A stretch of DNA of 5,036 nucleotides from Immundisolibacter sp. (GTDB lineage: Bacteria > Pseudomonadota > Gammaproteobacteria > Immundisolibacterales > Immundisolibacteraceae). The notes beneath the pieces were generated by a model. That model was not told where the DNA came from. It saw only the letters and a list, made by a program, of their open reading frames with translations, and searched no databases. Location of the stretch: NCBI RefSeq assembly GCF_041601295.1, contig NZ_JBFIII010000141.1, forward strand, positions 1 through 5,036, in the 5' to 3' direction. Position 1 is the first letter of the stretch; each line of letters begins with the position of its first letter. A program made the position numbers and the translations under genes. Positions 1 to 5,036 of this stretch are shown here, in pieces.

Positions 1-212
1 GCCTCGCCGGTCGCGGCCACCTGCTCCTTGATCTGCTGGTTTTCGGCCTTGAGCGCCCGAATTTCCTGTTGCGCAGCCTGCAATTGAGCTTGCAGCTGCA
101 CCAGTGTCTGTTCGATGGCCTCGATGGAGCTGGCGCCGTGTGCCACAGGCATCCAGGCGCTGGCGAGCAGCGCGGCGACCAACGCACCGCGTGCGATGTG
201 TATGCGAGACAT
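1..212 (-). CDS. Exported coiled-coil protein, N-terminal part (possible outer-membrane porin), cut by window edge
   Basis: Only the first 70 codons are present; the gene continues beyond the left edge. The start is an ATG at 212-210, fixed by a strong Shine-Dalgarno (GGGAGGAAT, 214-222) just upstream. Residues 1-26 look like a Sec signal peptide: basic residues R3 and R8, a hydrophobic stretch from about 10 to 23, and an A-H-G cleavage motif at 24-26. From about residue 29 to 66 the protein is rich in Q, E, A and L, with hydrophobic residues at heptad spacing (I30, I33, L37, L40, L44, I51, L54, I61), suggesting a coiled coil. A signal peptide followed by a short coiled coil is seen at the N-terminus of several proteobacterial trimeric porins (OprO/OprP-like and related) and of CpoB-type periplasmic proteins. 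The Fur-box-like site upstream favours an iron-regulated envelope protein. The family itself cannot be named from this fragment. Confidence 0.8.
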   Translation of the reverse strand, partial: MSRIHIARGALVAALLASAWMPVAHGASSIEAIEQTLVQLQAQLQAAQQEIRALKAENQQIKEQVAATGE

Positions 213-213
213 G

Positions 214-222
214 ATTCCTCCC
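214..222 (-). promoter_or_regulatory. Strong Shine-Dalgarno of the exported-protein gene
   Basis: Read on the minus strand the sequence is GGGAGGAAT immediately followed by C and the ATG at 212. The GGAGGA core is an almost full anti-SD match and decides the start codon of the truncated leftward gene. Confidence 0.8.
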
Positions 223-243
223 TCGTGTTTGTCCAATGCCGTA

Positions 244-257
244 GCCGAAGATTCGGC
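244..257 (-). repeat. Perfect 6-bp-arm inverted repeat in the 5' leader of the exported-protein gene
   Basis: GCCGAA and TTCGGC are separated by two bases, so an RNA could fold a 5-bp stem with a 4-nt loop. If the candidate -10 box at 266-271 is used, transcription would start near 258-259, placing this hairpin at the very 5' end of the mRNA. 5'-terminal stem-loops can stabilise bacterial mRNAs, as in ompA. The repeat is seen; the role is inferred. Confidence 0.5.
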
Positions 258-265
258 AGAGGCAG

Positions 266-297
266 TCTATATCAAAATGCGAACGATTCGCATTCAA
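266..297 (-). promoter_or_regulatory. Candidate sigma-70 promoter of the exported-protein gene
   Basis: Reading leftwards, TTGAAT (297-292) is a plausible -35 and TATAGA (271-266) a plausible -10, but the spacer is 20 bp, longer than ideal. A GATATA alternative for the -10 (273-268) gives an 18-bp spacer but a poorer box. The region is AT-rich against a GC-rich background, and the Fur-box-like palindrome fills the spacer, which is the expected geometry for repression. Confidence 0.45.
276..294. promoter_or_regulatory. Fur-box-like 19-bp palindrome
   Basis: AATGCGAA-CGA-TTCGCATT is a perfect 8-bp inverted repeat with a 3-bp centre. It keeps the overall 19-bp size and the AATG...CATT ends typical of gammaproteobacterial Fur boxes, and read as 7-1-7 it gives TGCGAAC-G-ATTCGCA. 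It lies between the candidate -35 and -10 of the leftward exported-protein gene, 64 bp upstream of its ATG. Fur with iron would be expected to repress here. Another dimeric repressor with a similar palindrome cannot be excluded. Confidence 0.6.
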
Positions 298-314
298 TAA
301 TTTGAATTAATCTT

Positions 315-347
315 GACCTGGGTCAGGACCCGGGCGGCGAACGCCCG
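315..347. repeat. Cluster of small dyads, possible old hemL terminator
   Basis: Three dyads lie together: GACC-TG-GGTC (315-324), GGGTC-AG-GACCC (320-331), and CGGGCG-GCGAA-CGCCCG (331-347, 6-bp perfect stem, 5-nt loop). They sit between the promoter of the exported-protein gene and the MITE-like element. Without the element they would lie just downstream of the hemL stop, where a terminator is expected. There is no run of T on the minus strand directly after the stem, so this is not a classical intrinsic terminator. Confidence 0.35.
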
Positions 348-363
348 CAGCACGCCGGTTTAA

Positions 364-499
364 GGAAGCGCTGAACAAATCCATCCTGGCTTTCTCAGCG
401 CCCGCCATCGGAAAAACGTGGTTTTCCGATGGCTCACAGCCACAGATTTTGGCAGCGCATCCTTGCGCTGCGGGAAACACCGAATACTTCAGCGTCTCC
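364..499. mobile_element. MITE-like palindromic element with TTAA target duplication
   Basis: A 136-bp non-coding element. Its left end GGAAGCGCTGAA and its right end, read on the other strand, GGAGACGCTGAA, match at 10 of 12 positions as terminal inverted repeats. Both ends are flanked directly by TTAA (360-363 and 500-503), as a 4-bp target duplication. Inside are three perfect hairpins: GCGCTGA/TCAGCGC (368-374 and 395-401), CCATCGGAAAA/TTTTCCGATGG (405-415 and 422-432), and GCAGCGCA/TGCGCTGC (452-459 and 464-471). No convincing ORF is present. GGA-beginning ends and a YTAR-type 4-bp duplication resemble the IS5 family, so it may be a miniature element moved in trans by an IS5-like transposase; that assignment is inferred. 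The right-hand TTAA contains the hemL stop codon. Confidence 0.75.
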
Positions 500-1777
500 T
501 TAACGGGCGGCAAACGCGCCACGCGCGCCCTGGATGGTCGCCGCGATAACCGCCGTATCGTGCGCCGCCGTAACGAAGCCGGCCTCAAAGGCTGATGGAG
601 CCAGGTACACGCCTTGCGCCAGCAGCGCCCCGAACAACCTCCCGAACGCCGCCACATCGGCCTGCTGCGCCTCGACCAGGTCACGCGGTGGAGTCGGCCG
701 CAAAAACAATCCGAACATGCCGCCGATGTGAACCGTGCAAAAGGGCACGCCAGCGGCGTCCGCCGCGGCCTGCAAACCCGCCGTCAACGTCGCCGCGGTT
801 TGCTCCAGATGCTCGTAGAAGCCCGGCTCCTGTACCTGTGTCAACGTGGCGAGACCAGCGGCCGTGGCGAGCGGATTACCGGACAGCGTGCCGGCCTGAT
901 AGACCGGCCCTGCAGGTGCCATCTGTTCCATCAGGTCGGCCCGCCCGCCGTAGGCGCCAACCGGCAGCCCGCCACCGATTACCTTGCCCAGCGTCACCAG
1001 GTCGGCGGTCACACCAAAACGCGCCTGGGCGCCGCCCAGGGCGACCCTGAAACCGGTCATCACCTCGTCAAAGATAAGGACCGCGCCATGCGCGGTGCAC
1101 AGCTGGCGCAGGCCCTCCAGGAAGCCGGGGCGCGGCAACACGCAGCCCATATTGCCGGCCACCGGCTCGACAATCACGGCGGCGATTTCTGCGCCGCGAT
1201 CCGCGAACAGGACTTCGACGGCGCGCAAATCGTTGTAGGGTGCGGTCAACGTCAGCGCCGCCAACTCGCTGGGCACACCAGGCGAACTCGGCACCCCGAA
1301 GGTCAGGGCACCCGAGCCAGCGTTCACCAGCAAGCTGTCGGCATGGCCGTGATAACAGCCGGCGAACTTGACCAGCACTTTCCGGCCGGTGGCGGCGCGC
1401 GCCAGGCGGATGGCGCTCATGGTCGCTTCGGTGCCGGAGTTAACCAGGCGCACACGATCCAGGCCCGGCACCAGGCGGCAGAGCGTTTCCGCCAGTTCCA
1501 CCTCGGCGGCGGTGGGGGCGCCGTAAGAAAGACCGCGGGTCGCTGCCGCCCGCACGGCCTGCACCACGACAGGCGCCGCGTGGCCCAGGATCACCGCGCC
1601 CCAGGAGCAGACGTAATCGATGTAGTCGTTGCCGTCCACGTCGCGCAGGCGGGCACCATCGGCCTGCGCGATGAACGGCGGCTGCCCCCCTACCGCACCG
1701 AAAGCGCGTACTGGCGAGTTGACCCCGCCTGGAATCACGGCGAGGGCGCGCTCGAAAAGGCGCTGCGAGTGCTGCAT
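500..1777 (-). CDS. hemL: Glutamate-1-semialdehyde 2,1-aminomutase
   Basis: HemL converts glutamate-1-semialdehyde to 5-aminolevulinate, the last step of the C5 route into tetrapyrrole (haem, sirohaem, cobalamin) synthesis, in the cytosol with PLP/PMP. The protein has 425 residues, the normal size. Visible hallmarks are the N-terminal GGVNSPVRAF (17-26), NSGTEATMSAIRLAR (113-127) for cofactor phosphate binding, CYHGHADSLL (141-150), the gating-loop region GSGALTFGVPSSPGVP (154-169), FDEVMTGFR (236-244), and TLGKVIGGGLPVGA (262-275) with K265 as the PLP lysine, the same number as in the E. coli enzyme. The reading frame stays open to 2218, but the ATG at 1777 is the family start and follows a Shine-Dalgarno (GAGGAT). 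That site overlaps the stop of thiE, which ends 10 bp upstream, so the two genes are probably cotranscribed and translationally coupled. The TAA stop lies within the TTAA duplicated by the downstream mobile element; the C-terminus (...GAFAAR) appears intact. Confidence 0.98.
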   Translation of the reverse strand: MQHSQRLFERALAVIPGGVNSPVRAFGAVGGQPPFIAQADGARLRDVDGNDYIDYVCSWGAVILGHAAPVVVQAVRAAATRGLSYGAPTAAEVELAETLCRLVPGLDRVRLVNSGTEATMSAIRLARAATGRKVLVKFAGCYHGHADSLLVNAGSGALTFGVPSSPGVPSELAALTLTAPYNDLRAVEVLFADRGAEIAAVIVEPVAGNMGCVLPRPGFLEGLRQLCTAHGAVLIFDEVMTGFRVALGGAQARFGVTADLVTLGKVIGGGLPVGAYGGRADLMEQMAPAGPVYQAGTLSGNPLATAAGLATLTQVQEPGFYEHLEQTAATLTAGLQAAADAAGVPFCTVHIGGMFGLFLRPTPPRDLVEAQQADVAAFGRLFGALLAQGVYLAPSAFEAGFVTAAHDTAVIAATIQGARGAFAAR

Positions 1778-1787
1778 GTTCAGATCC

Positions 1788-2426
1788 TCAGATGTCTTGC
1801 CACAGGGCGGCCAGCGCGCGGGCCGCCGCCTCGCTGTCCACACCCGGCCCGAACAGGGCGTTACCAACCGCCAGCGCGTGTGCGCCAGCCTCGACCAGCG
1901 GCCGCGCATTGTCCACCCGAATGCCGCCAATGCAGACGATGGGGCAGGCCAGAGTCGCCCGCACCGTGCGCAGCAGATCAAGGCTGGCGTAGATCTCGCC
2001 GGGTTTGGTGCTGGACGGGAAGAACCGACCGAAGGCGACATGATCTGCACCGGCACCAAGTGCTCGCGGCGCGAGCTCCGGCTGGTTATAGCAGGTGGCG
2101 CCGATGAGCGCGTCCGGCCCCAGGCGTGCCCGCGCCGGCCCGGGTGACCGGTCGTCGCGGCCCAGGTGTACGCCGTCTGCACCGACCGCAAACGCCAGCT
2201 CCACGTCGTCGTTAACAATAAACACTACGCGGTAGATATCGCATAGCGTGCGCAGTGCGTGCGCCTCGCGCTGACGACGCACGGTGTCCGTCGACTTGTC
2301 ACGGTACTGCACCACGCCAACGCCCCCCTCCAGGGCGGCCTCGACGCGCGCCAGCAACTCGGCCCCTTGCAGCAGCGAGGTATCGGCCAGGGCATATACG
2401 CCACTAATACTGGGTTTGATCTTCAC
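1788..2426 (-). CDS. thiE: Thiamine phosphate synthase
   Basis: ThiE joins HMP pyrophosphate and the thiazole phosphate to make thiamine phosphate, the coupling step of vitamin B1 synthesis, on a TIM barrel. Seen with the GTG start (212 aa, the usual length): GVYALAD (9-15), the QYRDK pyrophosphate-site motif (40-44), VNDD (71-74), GADGVHLGRDD (82-92), IGATCYN (108-114), AFGRFFPSSTKP (131-142) and VCIGGI (164-169). The FGRFF form of the loop is, to my knowledge, typical of Pseudomonas-like gammaproteobacteria. The start is uncertain: GTG at 2426-2424 puts the family N-terminus in place, while an in-frame TTG at 2462-2460 would add 12 residues; neither has a recognisable Shine-Dalgarno. It is the first gene of the thiE-hemL unit and is divergent from cysK. 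I see no TPP riboswitch upstream. Confidence 0.95.
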   Translation of the reverse strand: MKIKPSISGVYALADTSLLQGAELLARVEAALEGGVGVVQYRDKSTDTVRRQREAHALRTLCDIYRVVFIVNDDVELAFAVGADGVHLGRDDRSPGPARARLGPDALIGATCYNQPELAPRALGAGADHVAFGRFFPSSTKPGEIYASLDLLRTVRATLACPIVCIGGIRVDNARPLVEAGAHALAVGNALFGPGVDSEAAARALAALWQDI

Positions 2427-2464
2427 GCGTAAAGTGTGGATGGCTTGGACCGCTTTGCGCAAAA

Positions 2465-2483
2465 CGACATAAGAGCGACATAA
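2465..2483. repeat. Direct repeat CGACATAA x2, 11-bp period, next to the cysK -35
   Basis: Two identical octamers (2465-2472 and 2476-2483) are separated by GAG, giving a period of 11 bp, one helical turn. The pair ends 8 bp upstream of the cysK -35 box, an activator-like position, and also lies just upstream of the possible thiE starts. The G-n-CAT core with 11-bp spacing recalls tandem sites of OmpR/PhoB-family response regulators (Pho box CTGTCAT repeats), but the match to the Pho box itself is only partial. Confidence 0.45.
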
Positions 2484-2491
2484 ACTGGTGC

Positions 2492-2521
2492 TTGATATTG
2501 CGCTTCGGCCATTCCTAGAAT
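2492..2521 (+). promoter_or_regulatory. Sigma-70 promoter of cysK
   Basis: The -35 TTGATA (2492-2497) and the -10 TAGAAT (2516-2521) each match consensus at 5 of 6 positions, with an 18-bp spacer. Transcription would start near 2528, leaving a leader of about 40 nt. That leader contains the GC-rich dyad CCGGCC-C-GGCCGG (2544-2556) immediately ahead of the Shine-Dalgarno. Confidence 0.7.
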
Positions 2522-2567
2522 CGAGTCCCCAGCTTTACAACACCCGGCCCGGCCGGCGGAGGTCACC

Positions 2568-3500
2568 ATGGCACGCATTCTCGACGACATCACGCAGGCC
2601 ATCGGCAACACGCCGTTGGTGCGTATTCGCCGGCTGATCAAAAGCGATGCCACGGTGTTGGCCAAGCTGGAGTTCTTCAACCCGCTGTCGTCGGTCAAGG
2701 ATCGTATCGGACTGGCCATGATCGAGGCGGCCGAGAAAAGCGGCCAGCTCGCGCCCGGCGGCGAAATCATCGAACCGACCTCCGGTAACACCGGCATCGC
2801 GCTGGCCTTCGTATGCGCCGCCCGCGGTTATCGCCTGACCCTGACCATGCCGGCCTCGATGAGCATCGAGCGGCGCAAGGTGCTGCGCGCGCTTGGCGCC
2901 GAGATCGTGCTCACGCCCGCCGAGAAAGGCATGACCGGCGCCATCGAGCGGGCGCGCGAACTGCTGGCCGAGCGGCCGGGCAGCATCATGCCGCAGCAGT
3001 TCGAGAACCCGGCCAACCCGGACGTACACCGCCGCACCACGGCCGAGGAAATCTGGCGCGACACCGACGGCAACGTCGATTACCTGATCTCCGGCGTCGG
3101 CACCGGCGGCACCATCACAGGGGTGGCCGAAGTGATCAAGGCGCGCCGGCCCTCGTTCAAGGCCATTGCGGTCGAGCCCAGCGCCTCCCCGGTGCTGTCG
3201 GGCGGCAAGCCGGGGCCGCACAAGATCCAGGGCATTGGCGCCGGTTTCGTGCCGGGCAACCTGAACACCAAGATCGTTGACGAGGTAATTCAGGTCAGCA
3301 ACGAAGACGCCATGGCCTACGCCCGCCGCGCGGCCCAGGAAGAAGGCCTTTTTGTCGGGATCAGTTCCGGAGCCGCGCTCAAGGCCGCCGAGATCGTTGC
3401 CAGCCGACCCGAAGCGGCGGGCAGCACCATCGTTGTCATCATCCCATCGGCTGGCGAGCGATACCTGAGCACCGCCCTGTTCGCCGACATCGAAGTCTGA
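2568..3500 (+). CDS. cysK: Cysteine synthase (O-acetylserine sulfhydrylase A)
   Basis: This PLP enzyme makes L-cysteine from O-acetylserine and sulfide, the final step of assimilatory sulfur metabolism in the cytosol. It has 310 residues, normal for the family. Motifs: IGNTPLV (12-18), PLSSVKDRIG (39-48) with K44 as the Schiff-base lysine, EPTSGNTGIALA (69-80) for the substrate carboxylate, MPASMSIERRKVLRALGA (94-111), GVGTGGTITG (176-185) for the cofactor phosphate, HKIQGIGAGFVPG (218-230) and GISSGAA (264-270) with S267 near the PLP pyridine nitrogen. SIERRK and HKIQGIGAGFVP are CysK rather than CysM signatures. The ATG follows GGAGGT (2558-2563) by 4 nt and is preceded by a good promoter. 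It is divergent from thiE and ends in its own terminator. A small variation is IPSAGERYLST near the end, where many CysK proteins read P-D-S-G-E-R. Confidence 0.96.
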   Translation: MARILDDITQAIGNTPLVRIRRLIKSDATVLAKLEFFNPLSSVKDRIGLAMIEAAEKSGQLAPGGEIIEPTSGNTGIALAFVCAARGYRLTLTMPASMSIERRKVLRALGAEIVLTPAEKGMTGAIERARELLAERPGSIMPQQFENPANPDVHRRTTAEEIWRDTDGNVDYLISGVGTGGTITGVAEVIKARRPSFKAIAVEPSASPVLSGGKPGPHKIQGIGAGFVPGNLNTKIVDEVIQVSNEDAMAYARRAAQEEGLFVGISSGAALKAAEIVASRPEAAGSTIVVIIPSAGERYLSTALFADIEV

Positions 3501-3512
3501 CCCGCAGTACCC

Positions 3513-3547
3513 GCCGCGTCCGCCCAGACGGCGGGCGCGGCTTTTTT
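3513..3547 (+). terminator. Intrinsic terminator after cysK
   Basis: A 12-bp GC-rich stem (3513-3524 with 3530-3541, one G-T wobble) closes a 5-nt CAGAC loop and runs directly into six T residues (3542-3547). It begins 13 bp after the cysK stop and should separate cysK from proS transcriptionally. Confidence 0.9.
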
Positions 3548-3574
3548 GTTGATATACCCGCTTAAGGAATCCAC

Positions 3575-5036
3575 ATGCGCACATCGCGCTTTCTGATCGC
3601 CACGCTGCGCGAAGACCCGTCCGACGCAGACGTAATCAGCCAGCGGCTGATGCTGCGCGCCTGCATGATCAGCCGCTTGGCTGCCGGCATCTACAGCTGG
3701 CTGCCGCTGGGCCTGCGCGTGCTGCGCAAGGCCGAGCGCGTGGTGCGGGACGAAATGGACGCCGCCGGCGGACAGGAGCTGCTGATGCCCGCCGTACAAC
3801 CAGCGGAGCTGTGGCAGGAGTCGGCGCGCTGGGAAAAGTATGGCCCCGAGCTGCTGCGCTTCAAGGATCGCCACCAGCGTGAGTTCTGCTTTGGCCCGAC
3901 ACACGAGGAGGTGATTACCGACATCGTGCGCCAGAAGGTGAGCAGCTACCGCCAGCTGCCGGCCTGCTTCTACCAGATCCAGACCAAGTTCCGGGACGAG
4001 ATCCGGCCGCGTTTCGGCGTCATGCGCGCGCGCGAGTTCCTGATGAAGGATGCCTACTCCTTCCACCGCGATGCCGCCAGCCTGGACGAGACCTACCAAG
4101 TGATGCACGCCACCTACAGCACCATCTTCAGCCGGCTGGGGCTGCGCTTTCGCGCCGTAGCGGCCGACACCGGCAGTATTGGCGGCGCCAGTTCGCACGA
4201 GTTCCACGTGCTGGCTGACTCCGGCGAGGACGCGATTGCCTATTCGGAAGGTGGCTACGCCGCCAACGTGGAGCTGGCTCCCGCGCCCGTGCCGCCGCCG
4301 CGCCCGGCGCCGTCGGCGGACCGCGAATCGATCCACACACCCGGCCAGCACACCATCGCCGAGGTCAGCGCGTTTCTGAAAGTACCCCCCGAACGCATCG
4401 TCAAGACACTGATTGTGCGCGGCGCTGACGGTGGCCTGGTGGCGCTGCTGCTGCGCGGCGATCACGAACTGAACGCGGTCAAGGCGTTGCGCCTGCCGCA
4501 AATCTCCCAGCCGCTACAGTTCGCGACCCCAGCTGACATTCAGGCCGCATTGGGCTGCGATTTCGGGTCGGTGGGTCCGGTGCAGTTCCCCGGACCGGTC
4601 ATCGCTGACCGCGATGCCGCCGCGCTGGCCGATTTCGTGTGCGGCGCCAATGTCGACGGCTATCACCTCAGCGGCGTCAACTTCGCACGCGACCTGCCGG
4701 AACCGGAAAGCGCCGACATCCGTAACGTCGTGGCCGGCGAACCGGCTCCGGATGGCAGCGGCCCCCTGGCCATCGCCCGCGGCATCGAGGTCGGCCACGT
4801 CTTCAAGCTCGGCACGGTGTACAGCGAAAAACTCAACTGCACCGTGCTCGACGAACAGGGCCGCGACAGCGTCATGCCGATGGGCTGCTACGGCATCGGC
4901 GTGTCGCGCGTGGTGGCTGCCGCGGTCGAACAAAACCACGACCAGCGGGGCATCGTATGGCCGCAGGCGCTGGCACCGTTCGAAGTCGCCCTGGTGCCAA
5001 TCAACCTGCACAAATCGTCCGCCGTCGCGGAAGCGA
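3575..5036 (+). CDS. proS: Prolyl-tRNA synthetase, bacterial type, 3' end cut by window
   Basis: Charges tRNA(Pro) with proline and edits mischarged alanyl-tRNA(Pro). The first 487 codons are present without a stop; compared with the roughly 570-residue bacterial enzyme, most of the C-terminal anticodon-binding domain lies outside the window. The start MRTSRFLIATLRE is the standard family N-terminus, with AAGGAA (3564-3569) 5 nt upstream of the ATG. Class II motifs are visible: the motif 1 region near LPLGLRVL (43-50), GPTHEEV (107-113), motif 2 FRDEIRPRFGVMRAREFLM (139-157) and motif 3 MGCYGIGVSR (436-445). The inserted editing domain spans about 223-405 and shows IVKTLIV (275-281), RGDHELN (294-300) and GANVDGYH (357-364), with K277 and H364 at the positions expected for the editing pocket. 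A proline-rich stretch (236-246) enters the editing domain. It lies just downstream of the cysK terminator, with no clear promoter of its own. Confidence 0.97.
   Translation, partial: MRTSRFLIATLREDPSDADVISQRLMLRACMISRLAAGIYSWLPLGLRVLRKAERVVRDEMDAAGGQELLMPAVQPAELWQESARWEKYGPELLRFKDRHQREFCFGPTHEEVITDIVRQKVSSYRQLPACFYQIQTKFRDEIRPRFGVMRAREFLMKDAYSFHRDAASLDETYQVMHATYSTIFSRLGLRFRAVAADTGSIGGASSHEFHVLADSGEDAIAYSEGGYAANVELAPAPVPPPRPAPSADRESIHTPGQHTIAEVSAFLKVPPERIVKTLIVRGADGGLVALLLRGDHELNAVKALRLPQISQPLQFATPADIQAALGCDFGSVGPVQFPGPVIADRDAAALADFVCGANVDGYHLSGVNFARDLPEPESADIRNVVAGEPAPDGSGPLAIARGIEVGHVFKLGTVYSEKLNCTVLDEQGRDSVMPMGCYGIGVSRVVAAAVEQNHDQRGIVWPQALAPFEVALVPINLHKSSAVAEA
4280..4312 (+). other. Proline-rich linker with PPP in proS
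   Basis: Codons 236-246 of proS contain seven prolines in eleven residues, including a PPP triplet (240-242). The segment sits at the junction between the catalytic core and the editing domain, where the E. coli protein, from memory, has fewer prolines. PPP stretches slow ribosomes and depend on EF-P. Confidence 0.7.

Noticed and set aside
307..684. Leftward open frame across the mobile element into the hemL 3' end
   Set aside because: It is out of frame with hemL, low in complexity and rich in Arg; no ribosome site or family resemblance.
614..2107. Long rightward open frame (497 codons) opposite hemL and thiE
   Set aside because: It is antisense to two clearly conserved genes, has no recognisable motif, and long antisense frames are expected at this GC content.
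1778..2218. N-terminal extension of hemL to 572 residues
   Set aside because: The extra codons are a shifted frame over thiE; HemL homologues start at MQHSQRLFERA, and the Shine-Dalgarno supports the ATG at 1777.
2544..2556. CCGGCC-C-GGCCGG dyad as a regulatory hairpin in the cysK leader
   Set aside because: The one-base centre leaves only a short stem, and such GC palindromes arise easily in this composition; noted only with the promoter.
2427..2567. TPP riboswitch upstream of thiE
   Set aside because: The conserved CTGAGA and ACCTGATCTGG-type segments are not visible and the leader is too short for the full aptamer.
2535..3584. Leftward open frame (349 codons) covering cysK
   Set aside because: It is antisense to the whole of cysK and runs through its terminator; no domain is visible.
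3317..4501. Long leftward open frame (394 codons) opposite cysK and proS
   Set aside because: It spans the cysK terminator and lies antisense to conserved coding sequence; its His, Gln and Ala-rich composition is typical of a shadow frame.
1..5036. CRISPR array, tRNA or rRNA genes, or a novel defence or biosynthetic system
   Set aside because: There are no spaced repeats or RNA-gene signatures, and all complete genes are recognised housekeeping genes.

Overview
This window looks like ordinary chromosome from a GC-rich gammaproteobacterium. The ThiE has the Pseudomonas-like FGRFFPSSTKP loop, the ProRS is the full bacterial type with an inserted editing domain, thiE sits directly upstream of hemL, and a Fur-box-like site is present. 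Genus cannot be fixed from the sequence; a sulfur-oxidiser or purple-sulfur relative would be only a guess. I found no defence island, CRISPR array, tRNA or rRNA, and no coding region that suggests an undescribed system. The interesting material is in the short non-coding gaps.

Layout. Left of about 2.43 kb everything is read leftwards. A partial gene for an exported coiled-coil protein (possibly an outer-membrane porin) runs off the left edge. It is preceded by a strong Shine-Dalgarno, a small 5'-UTR hairpin and a perfect 19-bp Fur-box-like palindrome placed between candidate -35 and -10 boxes. Upstream of that lies a 136-bp MITE-like element with imperfect terminal inverted repeats and three internal hairpins. 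It is flanked by TTAA duplications, and one copy of the duplication contains the stop codon of hemL. The two-gene unit thiE-hemL follows (thiamine phosphate synthase, then glutamate-1-semialdehyde aminomutase), with the hemL ribosome site overlapping the thiE stop.

Right of 2.43 kb everything is read rightwards. A divergent intergenic region carries a good sigma-70 promoter for cysK and, just upstream of its -35, an 11-bp-period direct repeat. cysK (O-acetylserine sulfhydrylase) ends in a strong intrinsic terminator. proS (prolyl-tRNA synthetase) starts only 27 nt after the terminator T-tract and runs off the right edge, lacking most of its anticodon-binding domain.

The complete and recognisable genes are housekeeping: cofactor synthesis (thiamine, tetrapyrrole), cysteine synthesis and translation. 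HemL and CysK are both PLP enzymes, but beyond being neighbours there is no sign that the two divergent units form one pathway. Haem supply (hemL) and the putative Fur-controlled exported protein are both iron-linked and adjacent on the same strand, which may be coincidence.
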